NCBI GenBank assembly: GCA_014885115.2
Contig: WKLE02000599.1
Span: forward strand, 4,205-22,727
DNA from: Asterionellopsis glacialis
Taxonomy: Eukaryota; Bacillariophyta; Plagiogrammaphyceae; Rhaphoneidales; Asterionellopsidaceae
DNA length: 18,523 nt
Reading direction: 5' to 3'
Of the stretch, positions 1 to 9,052 are shown in pieces (position 1 is the stretch's first letter; the number at the start of each line of letters is the position of its first letter). The notes under the pieces were generated by a model that did not search any database, had not been told where the DNA came from, and saw only the letters and a program-made list of their open reading frames with translations. The position numbers and the translations under genes were made by a program.

Positions 1-2798
1 CCTCCTACGAGCTCGCCTACGGAGGCACCTACGGCTTCACCTACTCCCGCACCAACATGTATCCAAACAGATGATTTCTGTACCACTGCAGATGACGACT
101 GTTGTGAAGATGATGCTACCTGTACAGCAGTGAATGTCGGTAGTGGTGGTGATGATGCACAATTGAAATGTCTGGTACCTACTGATGTACCCACCAAGGC
201 ACCAACAGCATCTCCCACAACTTCTCCTACTTCCTCTCCAACATCCTCGCCTACGCTTTCACCAACCCTAGCTCCTGTTACACTAGATACGCCTGTTTGC
301 GTTGACCCAGATGGCACTTATGTCATTATGGATAACGAGGTTGTTGGTAAGAAGGTTGTGAATTGGGGTGAAACTGCAACAGCCGATGGTCTTACCGGTT
401 ACAAACTTGAATTTGATGATGTACAATGTAGTCTGCAACTAACTAGTCCTAACGGAAGTATTCTCTGGCAAACAAATACTCGAGGGGACGACAATGGGTG
501 TATGGCGACACTCACCGATAAATGTGAATTTAAGGTCAACAATGCCAACAATGTCGATGTCCCTATTTGTAAGTTTATAATTTTTGTTGTCTTGTGACTG
601 AAATTCTGCGAAGAAGTTATGTTTCTCACCAAAGTATTTTACTAAATATATTCTTCTCTGATACAGGGGATTGCGCCGATGGTGATACAAACGGCGATGG
701 AGCATGTACTACATTTGAATCAGACAAACGGTGTTTCCTAGCTGTGGAAGGTGACTGTAATGACTTTTCGATGGTAATGTATGAAGGTGATCCAAATACT
801 AGTTCTACTTGGGAGAAGACATACCAGCAGCAACTTGAGATAGGCTGTTGTACTGAAGCACCTACACCACCTCCTGTCACATCTTCTCCTACACCACCAC
901 CTACGCCTTCACCAACACCATCACCAACACCATCACCAACACCATCACCAACACCATCACCTACTTCAAGCCCTACAGCAGCACCCACTTCACACCCTAC
1001 TGCAGCACCTGTCACACCAGCTCCTATTACGGTGGATGCAACAGCAGCACCGGTTACTCCTACTCCGACACCCTCACCTACGGTAGCACCAACACCAAGT
1101 CCTACAGCAGCACCTGTCACACCAGCTCCCATTATGCCGGATGATCCTCCGCCAACACCACCACCGGTCACTCCTTCTCCCACAGCAGCACCTGTCACAC
1201 CAGCTCCCATCATGCCGGATGATCCTCCGCCAACACCACCGCCGGTCACTCCTTCTCCCACAGCAGCACCTGTCACACCAGCTCCCATCATGCCGGATGA
1301 TCCTCCGCCAACACCACCACCGGTCACACCTTCTCCTACAGCAGCACCTGTCACACCCGCTCCCATTATGCCGGATGATCCTCCGCCAACACCACCACCG
1401 GTCACTCCTTCTCCTACAGCAGCACCTGTCACAGCAGCTCCCATTATGCCGGATGATCCTCCTCCAGCACCGCCACCGGTCAATCCTACTATGCCACCGC
1501 CATCTCCGGCACCTGGAAAATCTGGAAAGAAAGGTGGAAAAGGGAAGAATGGCAACCCCGCACCTGCCCCGACACATCATAGTGGTGGTGGTGATACTGG
1601 AAGTAGTGATGATTATGAAAATATTCATGACGGTAAAAGTGGCAAGAAAGGCAACGGCAAAGCTGGAAAAAGTTCTGGACCCCCTCCTATCCCGCCAAGC
1701 CCTCCTACTCCTGGTACTCATCCTACTCCTACGCCTGGTGGTTCTACAAACCCCGCACCTTCACCAAGTGGTAAAAGAGGCAAGGGTGGAAAAGGTTATC
1801 ACAGTTATGGTAAAAATGGTAAAGATGGAAAAGGCAAGAGTGGGAAAGACAATTATAGTCCTTCAAGTTCTGGACCCCCTCCTAGCCCGCCAAGCCCTCC
1901 TACTCCTGGTATTCATCCTACTCCTACCCCTGGTGGCTCTACAAACCCCGCACCTTCACCAAGTGGTAAAAAAGGCAAGGGTGGAAAAGGCTATCACAGT
2001 TATGGTAAAAATGGTAAAGATGGAAAAGGCAAGAGTGGGAAAGACAATTATAGTCCTCCAAGTTCTGGACCCCCTCCTAGTCCTCCTACTCCTGATAGTC
2101 ATCCTGCCCCCGGTGGCACTACAGATTCTGCACCTTCTCCAAGTGGTAAAGATGGCAAGAGTGGCAGTGGAAAGCATGGACCGTCTTTGCCATATTCTCC
2201 GTCATCGCCCTCTAGCCCATCTTCGCCATCTTCTAGTGGAAAGTGCCCCCCGTCTTCACCATCTTCTCCCTCATCACTCTCAAGTGGTAAAGATGGCAAG
2301 AGTGGTAGCGGAAAGCATGGGCCATATTCGCCACCTTCTCCTTCATCACCCTCTAGCCCATCTTCACCATCTTCTCCTTCATCACCCTCCAGCGGTAAAG
2401 ATGGCAAGAGTGGTAGTGGAAAGCATGGACCATCTTCTCCATCTTCTCCTTCATCACCCTCTAGCCCATCTTCTCCATCTTCATCTACAGATGATTACCC
2501 AGCCAGTAAGGGATCGAACGGCAACGGTGATAATGATGGTGACAGTGATTATGATAATGGATACTCCTATTATGGTAAGAAGGGAGGTAAAAAAGGCGGA
2601 AAGGGAGGAAAGGGAGGAAAGGGAGGAAAGGGAGGAGGAAAGAAATCAAGCAGTAGCTATTACGGAGGTAAAGGAAAGGGTGGTGGTAAAAAGTCGTACT
2701 CCTATAGTAAAGGAGAAAGCGGAAGTGAGGATGTGTACGATGATATCTACTACTCCAAAGGAACACGAAGATTAAGATCTTCTACAAGCCAAAGATAG
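1..2798 (+). CDS. Secreted silaffin-like / cell-wall protein with lectin-like and cystine-rich modules (5' partial, two exons)
   Basis: Joined from 1-568 and 667-2798, in frame from the first base, so the start and any signal peptide lie outside the window; 899 residues are visible. Residues 20-57 hold six cysteines in a C-C-CC-C-C order. Residues 100-180 resemble a bulb-type lectin blade (LQLTSPNGSILWQTNT). Residues 190-251 form another Cys/Asp-rich unit ending in CC. Pro/Thr/Ser linkers separate the units and expand into 26-residue and 65-residue tandem repeats. From about residue 471 lysines recur every third position (KSGK, KDGK, KGGK). K832, 835, 838, 841 and 844 form KXXKXXKXXKXXK, the pentalysine pattern known to target silaffins to silica. 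RRL at 890-892 resembles the RXL processing site of diatom silica proteins. A silica-associated wall or girdle protein is the inference; the exact family is not recognised. Confidence 0.8.
569..666 (+). other. Spliceosomal intron in the cell-wall protein gene
   Basis: Donor GTAAGT at 569 and acceptor TACAG ending at 666. The 98-nt intron splits a codon after its first base. Joining T (568) to GG (667-668) gives Trp190 and links the two open frames without a stop. The exon 1 frame meets a stop at 595-597 if the intron is read through, which supports splicing. Confidence 0.85.
901..962 (+). repeat. 12-bp coding minisatellite (PTPS units)
   Basis: The unit ACACCATCACCA repeats about five times almost perfectly and encodes PTPS tetrapeptides in the linker after the Cys-rich modules. 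The period is a multiple of three, so copy number can change without breaking the frame. Confidence 0.85.
1101..1484 (+). repeat. 78-bp tandem repeat, about five copies (26-residue Pro/Thr/Ala unit)
   Basis: The core ATGCCGGATGATCCTCC starts at 1134, 1212, 1290, 1368 and 1446, exactly 78 bp apart each time. Each unit encodes IMPDDPPP followed by a PT/PV/AAPV stretch. Copies differ at only a few bases, mostly third codon positions plus scattered changes in the last copy (TPAPIM to TAAPIM). This points to recent expansion by unequal exchange or slippage. Confidence 0.92.
1674..2128 (+). repeat. 195-bp imperfect tandem repeat (65-residue unit), two full copies and one partial
   Basis: The phrase TCTGGACCCCCTCCT starts at 1674, 1869 and 2064, exactly 195 bp apart. 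Copies one and two are nearly identical. Each encodes a Pro-rich half (SGPPP..PPTPG.HPTPTPGG) and a Lys/Gly half with KGGKGYHSYGKNGKDGK spacing. Copy three keeps the Pro half, shortened, and diverges afterwards. The repeat pairs a polyproline linker with a lysine-spaced, Tyr-containing silaffin-like segment. Confidence 0.9.
2142..2429 (+). repeat. Three copies of a 13-residue Lys/Ser/Gly block spaced by SPSS runs
   Basis: The block SGKDGKSGSGKHG is encoded at 2142, 2283 and 2391. Between copies lie (SSP)n runs of different length, giving spacings of 141 and 108 bp. The block has K at i, i+3 and i+8, and serines that could be phosphorylated, as in silaffins. Confidence 0.85.
2592..2639 (+). 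repeat. 9-bp minisatellite encoding a pentalysine cluster (KGG units)
   Basis: AAGGGAGGA repeats after an initial AAAGGCGGA and encodes (KGG)n. Lysine codons at 2592, 2601, 2610, 2619 and 2628 are exactly nine bases apart and give KXXKXXKXXKXXK. Pentalysine clusters of this form are established silica-targeting signals in Thalassiosira silaffin-type proteins. Confidence 0.85.
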
Positions 2799-2980
2799 AT
2801 TTAACCACCCCGTTTTCTTTTAGGTTTAGTTCTCCATGAGTAGAGGGCACCGTTGTGTCTGTCTCTCAAGAAGTGTAGATAATTTTGTTTTTTTTTGCTT
2901 CCCTCAAAAGAGCAGCAAGAAAACAAGAAAAACAAAATACATGCCCTATCGTAGTTATTGTTTGTAACCGCAACTACCCT

Positions 2981-3019
2981 GAAAGAGAAAGAAAGAAAGA
3001 TCGAAAGAAAGAGAGAAGA
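2981..3019 (+). repeat. (GAAA)n purine microsatellite
   Basis: Imperfect GAAA/GAGA run, all purine apart from one TC interruption, 180 bp downstream of the first gene's stop. It is a simple repeat with no sign of coding. Confidence 0.8.
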
Positions 3020-4353
3020 AACCATCTCAAGTTTCTTGTTTGTCTCTCTTTCTCCTTTTCTCTTGATCTTTTTATTAATTAAAAAATATCTATAGAAATG
3101 TGTGTGTGTATGTCCCAAGAAGACCGTAATATTTGTATACATATAATAATACTATAAAATTCTACAGTGAAAAGAATCTTTTTCGTCACAAAACAATAAC
3201 AAATGATATCATTCACTTTTCTAGTTCGACCAGCTACTTGCTAATAGTACTGGAAGATGAAACAAAGTAAGTAGAGTACAAAGATTCAATACAAGACAAG
3301 GCCGTATAGTAGTACATGGATATTGCACTGACTGAACTATTTTGTGTTTCAAGAAGAGTCTTCTAGAGATAGAGCTATAACCGGTTGGACTCTGCTACGG
3401 TACATACACAGACTTTTCAAAATTCTGTCACCCCCTACAAAAAGTGGGGCTAGGTAGCTTGCCATTTCTCTTGAGTAAACTGTATATTGAAATCTTGACT
3501 CCATACGGTATCCTGACTTTATATTCACAATGCAACAACAATATTGGTGAGGAAAAGGTGAACGGTAAAAACGAATAGACTTATTATTTCTTTTTCTGTC
3601 ACTAGGAGTACTTACCCTGACACATAACATCCCATGATGACAACAGACCGAGGAGAAGGCAGTCTTATACAGTATATTCATTGTAAATAATTATGATTGA
3701 CGTCCGTGAAGTCAAGGCTACTAGCAACTATTATACAGTCAAAAAGAGATCCATATTAATTGGCCAACCACACACATTATGAGCAATCCAATCGCATTCT
3801 GAACAGAACTTGAGGCCTTTATTGATTTACAACAAGAAGAATGGGATCTCCCCCATGACAAATACAAAAGTTCATCCTCATGTATAATATGAGCACACGA
3901 CATGGTGGGCATTTTCTATAGCCCTTCATATAGATTAATAATTATTAATATAATATTCTGCATGACTTCCTATTTTAAATGGCATCCATAAGAAAGTTGT
4001 GGCAAATTCTTATATATTTTGTATTTGCTGCCAGGTATTTCTACCAAAACTATATATATCACCTGAACGATGTATTATTTTATCGTAATTCACTGGACAC
4101 TTTTTTATATAACATTATTCATCATGAACATTCTACTATGATGCTTTTCGACTACTCACCTATTCTAAATTGTCGAAACTAAGTGGACTACAATAGATAT
4201 TTTCTGCAGGACTTCTTTTTGTAACAATCATATTATTATGAGAAATTCTTATACCACTATCCAACTTCTTCCATACAATATATGTCTTAAGTACACCTAT
4301 CATTCGTTTAAGTAATCAAAGAATTCTGGATCTTGATTTGTTAGGAGTAGATG

Positions 4354-4368
4354 GGTTACCAGGTAACC
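4354..4368. promoter_or_regulatory. 15-bp perfect palindrome (GGTTACC-A-GGTAACC)
   Basis: Seven-base arms around a single A, about 405 bp upstream of the UBL membrane-protein start codon. Its form suits a dimeric transcription factor, but nothing links it to a known factor and it could be chance. Confidence 0.3.
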
Positions 4369-4772
4369 TATTACCCACCCCATTCTCCAGGGGAAGAATT
4401 TCGCTGTTGGAAGCATGCATTCCTTACAGCAATCAAAAAGTGCCACGCTGCGCTGTCACACCCCCGACACAAGACACGAATCGAAGACAGTCAGTCTCAA
4501 GTAGTGTTCTCAACGGAAGTCTTTGGAAACCTCGTTACCGCATTAAGAACCGTAATCAAGCGCGAAAATACACCCCCTTTCTCCCTTTTTCTTGACTCAA
4601 TCCCGTCCGGTTGTCGTTGTAGTATTCACTCAAAAATACAAACTTCAAGGAGACCTTTGCTTTGGCGTTCTATAGAAAAAAGTTCACATTCCAATATAAA
4701 TCATTCTTCTACTTTTGGACATACATTATCGTCTGTTTATATATACTTTGTTTTCAGTAAACAAAATTCAAA

Positions 4773-6428
4773 ATGACTATTCCATTAAGACGCAATCATA
4801 ATAATAATAATTCTAGTAATAATACGAGGAATGCAAATTACAGCCGTGTGTCTTCCACAGGTGAAGAACACGAAGAAACACCAGCAACAACTGTTCTTGA
4901 GGAAGACATACCTTCAACAAGAGCAACAACTACTGCAACCAGTCTTGAACATGATTCAGAAGAAGCGCAACCATGTTTAAACAGCACGCAGCAACAAGAG
5001 CAACAGCAGCATCAATCTCAGAGAAAAAACAATGCCAAGGATTCTTCCTTTTCTACAACCACGTCAGCCGCAGACAATAATAAAAACGTTGATGATGATG
5101 ATGATGACGATGACGATTCGTTACATGATGAAAAAGAAAAAATTACAGTCATTGTGTTGGATCCAGCTCATTCAAAATTTAAAGTTCAAGCACATCCGTC
5201 ATGGACCATTTCAAAATTTAAATCTAAAGGTACAGCAGTTCACAAAGTCCCACCCACCTCTCAACGATTAATTTATCGTGGTAAATTATTACCCAATGAT
5301 CATACCTTGGAACAATGTGGTATTTACGAACCCAACGTGATTGTTCATTTATTTCCAAAACCCAATGTGATTGTCGTTGACAGTCATTCGACTGAAGAAG
5401 AAGAACAGCACGACCATGACAATAGCAACACTACTACGACAACTGCAGGTGCACATATACCTCGTATTGTTATGGATGCAGAAGAAGCCGAGCGTCGATC
5501 TCAAATATTAGTCTTGACATCGGACGAAATATTTGAAGCTCAACATCGCGTCAAATTATTATCCTTTTTATTATTAATCATATGTTCCATGGAACTTTTG
5601 ACCTTATTTACCATCTTTGTCGGTGTTCCTGACGAACCCTACCCCCCCGGTGATGATGATATGATCCCACCACCACCCTTGGATCCTACTGACCCAACTG
5701 GAACAGGCCATCACAGTCATTCCAGTGGAAGTGGTAATGATTCATCTGACCCCACTGCCAATCTACGTACTTGGCAAACCTCCGATTATGCCGACTTGAT
5801 CGTTTCAGCATTTGGATTTTGGGTTGCAACCTTGGGATTACGTGCCACTACGGAAAATACAGTTGCCTTGGCCAAACGATACATGTATTTTTTATTCCTC
5901 ATGGGTGTGGCATGGAATGCGTATTATTATTATATGAATGTTCAAGTCTTACAAGAGAATAATACTTCCGAGACGAATAATGGGAATCATAATAATAATA
6001 ATACACCCAATCATAATGATCATGAACCTCCGGATACGATTGAATATAATGATATCTATTCACAAGCCTTTGTCAATATACTTATTCCCATCATGGTATG
6101 GATTGTATGTTGTGTACGTGCTTACCAATTTCATGGATTGATAGTAGAAGCGGAAATGGAAGCTACAGCTGAACAAGAACAACTACAACAAGAATTTGCA
6201 GCGAATCGTCATGATGATGAGGATGATGACTCGGACAATGATAATGGCGATTCGGACAATGATAATGATGATATAGAGCAACAACAACAACAACAACATG
6301 ATGATGAAGTCGTGCGATTGAATACAACTACTGCTACGAATGACAATTACAACAATACACGACGTCTTGTTCAGGACGAGGAACATGAAGAATTAACACT
6401 TCAAGTAGAGGAAGCACGATTTTCCTAA
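4773..6428 (+). CDS. Membrane protein with ubiquitin-like domain and about four transmembrane helices
   Basis: 551 residues, ATG in an AAAATG context. The N-terminus (1-121) is low-complexity Asn/Thr/Glu/Gln and ends in an Asp run at 107-115. Residues 122-196 read as a ubiquitin-like beta-grasp domain: a KITVIVLDP first strand, then LIYRGKLLPNDHTLEQCGI, which matches the ubiquitin pattern of strand, turn and short helix. There is no di-glycine end, so it is probably not conjugated. Hydrophobic helices lie at about 261-284, 340-357, 368-388 and 430-450, with acidic and Pro-rich loops between them. The C-terminus is rich in Glu, Gln and Asp. This layout recalls membrane UBL proteins of ER quality control (TMUB, HERP and fungal Dsc3 types). 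A role as a membrane adaptor for the ubiquitin system is inferred; no orthologue is claimed. Confidence 0.8.
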   Translation: MTIPLRRNHNNNNSSNNTRNANYSRVSSTGEEHEETPATTVLEEDIPSTRATTTATSLEHDSEEAQPCLNSTQQQEQQQHQSQRKNNAKDSSFSTTTSAADNNKNVDDDDDDDDDSLHDEKEKITVIVLDPAHSKFKVQAHPSWTISKFKSKGTAVHKVPPTSQRLIYRGKLLPNDHTLEQCGIYEPNVIVHLFPKPNVIVVDSHSTEEEEQHDHDNSNTTTTTAGAHIPRIVMDAEEAERRSQILVLTSDEIFEAQHRVKLLSFLLLIICSMELLTLFTIFVGVPDEPYPPGDDDMIPPPPLDPTDPTGTGHHSHSSGSGNDSSDPTANLRTWQTSDYADLIVSAFGFWVATLGLRATTENTVALAKRYMYFLFLMGVAWNAYYYYMNVQVLQENNTSETNNGNHNNNNTPNHNDHEPPDTIEYNDIYSQAFVNILIPIMVWIVCCVRAYQFHGLIVEAEMEATAEQEQLQQEFAANRHDDEDDDSDNDNGDSDNDNDDIEQQQQQQHDDEVVRLNTTTATNDNYNNTRRLVQDEEHEELTLQVEEARFS

Positions 6429-7460
6429 AGGGAAAAAAGAAAAAGAAGTACAAGCACAAGCACAAAAACACATATCAGAGACGTCCATTATGGCTATCCT
6501 ACTCGAAATGTTTCAAAAACTCCCCCCCTTTTTTTCCAAACACAACAAGAAAAAAAAGAGTACATTTCCATTCTATTCTATAATATATACCTTTGAAAAA
6601 TTGTCCATTTTTTTCAAACCATGTGTCGTAGGTACACAAATGCATGAGTCTCTAGCTTTTTTTTAAAAAAAACTAAACCAACAGATATCTTTTCACACAC
6701 GTTTGTGTTATCCTCACTCTAGGAATTAATCCCGTATTATTTATGTGGGACATGATATCACTTTGCACAAGGGAACGAACAGTTCCTCCACAACGCTCTT
6801 GTTGCATGCTGTAGTCCCCATTCTTAAAAAAAGACATGAGCTGTATAGCATTCTAGATAGTTGGAGAAAAAAAAAAGTGCATTCAAAACAGACCCTACAC
6901 GGACTACAGCACTCCCAAACACAGTTATCATCATTCCCAAAATGCCAATCTTTTGTATATATTATAGAGAGCAGAGAATCCACCATTTGGATCAAGTCGA
7001 TACAAAACATCCTGCAGTATCGTGCATGTACTAATTAGAGTATCATTATTTGGAAACAATTGGATGGATGTCGATAGAGGATTGAAAGTACTGAACTTGT
7101 GTTTTCCTCTGCTACAAAACGTAGAAGGAGGAGGAGAAGGAACAGCCCTTCGTAAAGCAAATATTTCATGGTCCTATATTTGAAATGCATTACAGACCGT
7201 GCACACACAAGTCACATGTTGTTATTTCACAATGTTTGATACTGTGGAGCAAGACAATGGTTGTCTTCTATTTCACAACCAACCAAGAGCAGAAGGAAAA
7301 CCCATTGAATATCCCATCATCATTTGAATACTTTGAAACTAATAATATCTCTCCTTATCATATAATCTCGTTTCTTGTTTATACAAATATTGGTATATAA
7401 AATACACTAGCACGATATATAGTTTTGGTCCCTCCCGAGAAATAATAAATTTTACTTTAC
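6429..7460. other. Intergenic region between convergent genes, no supported gene
   Basis: About 1 kb holding the 3' UTRs of two genes that end towards each other. It has poly-A and poly-T runs and an AC-rich stretch near 6450-6475. Frames on both strands of 6741-7038 overlap each other and show no domain or codon pattern. Nothing else was recognised. Confidence 0.6.
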
Positions 7461-8354
7461 TTAAAAAAGATACGGAACAAGATTTTTCCTCTCTTTGGGC
7501 CATTCCATTTTATCAAACTTGTTACGATTAAATTCATTTTGGGCGACACTCCTTCCAGCCAAATAACTCGTCATGCCTGCCGCAATCAGATACACATTGG
7601 AATGATTGGAGGCAACAGCAACTCCAAACCAACCTATAATTTCAAATAAATAATGTGGTGTTGCTACATATTCAAAAAGTCCTCCACGAGGTGCAACATA
7701 CCGTTTTTGTTGTTGCTCTTGTTGTTTGATGGGAGTAGTAGTAGTAGTTGTTGGTCGTCGTCGTAATTGAGCCAACAAGTAATGATGATAAAAATTACCG
7801 ACAAGACCAATCACAAAGAGTCGTGTTCCAATTTTACGAATCATATATGTAGGATTATGATCAGCTGCACAACATGTTAACAGTGCAACCAATGTATAAT
7901 AAATACCAATTGTAATGGGTGTTTGTCTATCAACACTGCCTGAATATACATGTACAAATAATACCTCCAATACACGTTTCAAAAAATGAAGAATCACCAT
8001 GATTGAACCTAACGATGTTGGGGGAACAATATGGAATGTAAAAAGTGCTGTTGATACCAATAAGGCTGGAGTATAAATGATCATCATTCCCTTTTGAGAA
8101 GACCATGTGATGGGGTTTTTCTTGTTTTCATTTCTCTCCATCATACTATTATTGTTGCTATTGTCATCTGCTTTAACGAAGCTTGTTGATAATCGCTTCA
8201 CGGTGGCAGTGGCAAACTTGGAATATTTAGCTCTTGTTTCAGGATTCACTTCATTTCCATAGCTGGTGAAAGCTATCATGAATTGGACTAATGTTACGAT
8301 TACACCGAAAATGCCAGGCAAGAATGGCGGAATGATCGACATGAAGGACTCCAT
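7461..8354 (-). CDS. Steroid 5-alpha-reductase / enoyl-CoA-reductase-type membrane oxidoreductase (PF02544 family)
   Basis: 297 residues, ATG at 8354-8352. The C-terminal half carries the family's signatures. HFLKRVLEVLFVHVYSGS (123-140) resembles the HxxKRxxExLFVHxFS box of TSC13/TECR. N187 with H190-H191 form the NxxHH box. RGGLFEYVATPHYLFEIIGW (223-242) is the nucleotide-binding and active-site block with conserved E228 and E238. The end KERKNLVPYLF matches the usual terminal PFLF. Hydrophobic helices lie at about 10-30, 91-110, 148-162, 178-196 and 235-262. The family reduces C=C bonds with NADPH in the ER in sterol, polyprenol or very-long-chain fatty-acid synthesis. TECR proteins have an N-terminal ubiquitin-like domain that is absent here, so the substrate cannot be assigned. 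A 200-217 loop of Thr and Gln is low complexity. Confidence 0.85.
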   Translation of the reverse strand: MESFMSIIPPFLPGIFGVIVTLVQFMIAFTSYGNEVNPETRAKYSKFATATVKRLSTSFVKADDNSNNNSMMERNENKKNPITWSSQKGMMIIYTPALLVSTALFTFHIVPPTSLGSIMVILHFLKRVLEVLFVHVYSGSVDRQTPITIGIYYTLVALLTCCAADHNPTYMIRKIGTRLFVIGLVGNFYHHYLLAQLRRRPTTTTTTPIKQQEQQQKRYVAPRGGLFEYVATPHYLFEIIGWFGVAVASNHSNVYLIAAGMTSYLAGRSVAQNEFNRNKFDKMEWPKERKNLVPYLF

Positions 8355-9052
8355 TGTTAAACTATAATAAATTTTACTTCTTGTTGCAATATGAGTAATG
8401 AGATGTTATTTGGTTTCTAAGATTATGCCTTATGGAAGGAAACATAATCAGAGCTTTCTGCTTGTTGGCGTCGAACTAGAGTTGGAATTGAGTCAGTCAA
8501 CACGTTGTACTGTACTGTCCATCTGATGACATCAGCCGACAAATCGAGAAAAGTGATCAACAGAAATTTGGGTAGGTCCTGACAGGTCCTACAAAAATGA
8601 GTTCATATCGATATCGTGCCAGTGATGCATCGGTGAGTCAGTCTACTTCTTGGTCATACTTACTACAAGATGAGTATAATTTTTTACTGTATGGTAGGTA
8701 GGTTATAGGTACCTGGTAGCAGGGATCTGAATACAGGTACAGGTAGAAAAGTAGAGTGCATCGGTACAGGAAGCGGTGGTTCGCATGGATAATCCTACAA
8801 CCTAACGTCTAGTCCTAAAAGTCCTACCCAGTTATCTGTCTAAACGACAAAACACAAGAGGTACCGGTGGTACAGCATTACAAAATATCAAATAAGGGGG
8901 ATTGGGGGTACCCTAACCCTATTTTGCCCTGGGGGCGGGATCCACCAGAGGCGCACAGACATTTTCTGCTCAGCCTTTGACATTCTCACACACACCACAC
9001 AGCACATCACAACAACCCGGTAAACCCGACATGTTCCAAAATTAATGTGACA
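8355..9052. promoter_or_regulatory. Divergent promoter region with repeated AP-1/bZIP-like words
   Basis: Lies between the start codons of the reductase (-) and the small coiled-coil gene (+). TGAGTCAGTC occurs at 8489-8498 and 8634-8643, and its TGAGTCA core is the classic AP-1/bZIP site. TGATGACATCA at 8524-8534 is palindromic around its centre and contains TGACATCA, one base from a cAMP-response element. AGGTCCT is repeated directly at 8574-8580 and 8584-8590. GGTAC-type words and G-runs (8896-8939) follow towards the + strand gene. Function is inferred from motif shape and position only. Confidence 0.4.

Larger units (their letters stand above)
2799..4772. other. AT-rich intergenic region, no supported gene
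   Basis: About 2 kb between the cell-wall protein gene and the UBL membrane-protein gene. It should hold the 3' UTR of the first and the promoter and 5' UTR of the second. Open frames here are short, overlap on both strands and show no recognisable domain. A purine (GAAA)n tract lies at 2981-3019 and a 15-bp palindrome at 4354-4368. TTTGTTTTCAG at 4747-4757 looks like a splice acceptor 15 bases before the next ATG and may end a 5' UTR intron, but no matching donor was identified. Confidence 0.6.

Noticed and set aside
626..1555. Long antisense frame rich in Gly/Val (309 codons) over the Pro-rich repeats
   Set aside because: It is the mirror of Pro/Thr codons. Repeat periods divisible by three keep antisense frames open, and it ignores the intron.
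1141..2775. 544-codon frame on the + strand in a second phase
   Set aside because: Same cause: repeats of 78, 195 and 9 bp hold all phases open. The chosen frame joins exactly through the intron and carries the cysteine modules and lysine spacing.
3349..3681. 110-codon frame on the - strand
   Set aside because: No recognisable domain, AT-rich surroundings, no splice or promoter support. Left as intergenic.
4351..4776. 141-codon + frame whose TGA overlaps the next gene's ATG (ATGA)
   Set aside because: Could be an upstream ORF, but composition is not convincing, a second frame overlaps it, and eukaryotic genes do not need such coupling.
6741..7038. Overlapping frames on both strands between the convergent genes
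   Set aside because: They shadow each other, contain no domain and lie where two 3' UTRs are expected.
8918..8930. Telomere-like CCCTAACCCT
   Set aside because: Only one and a half units, inside a promoter region.
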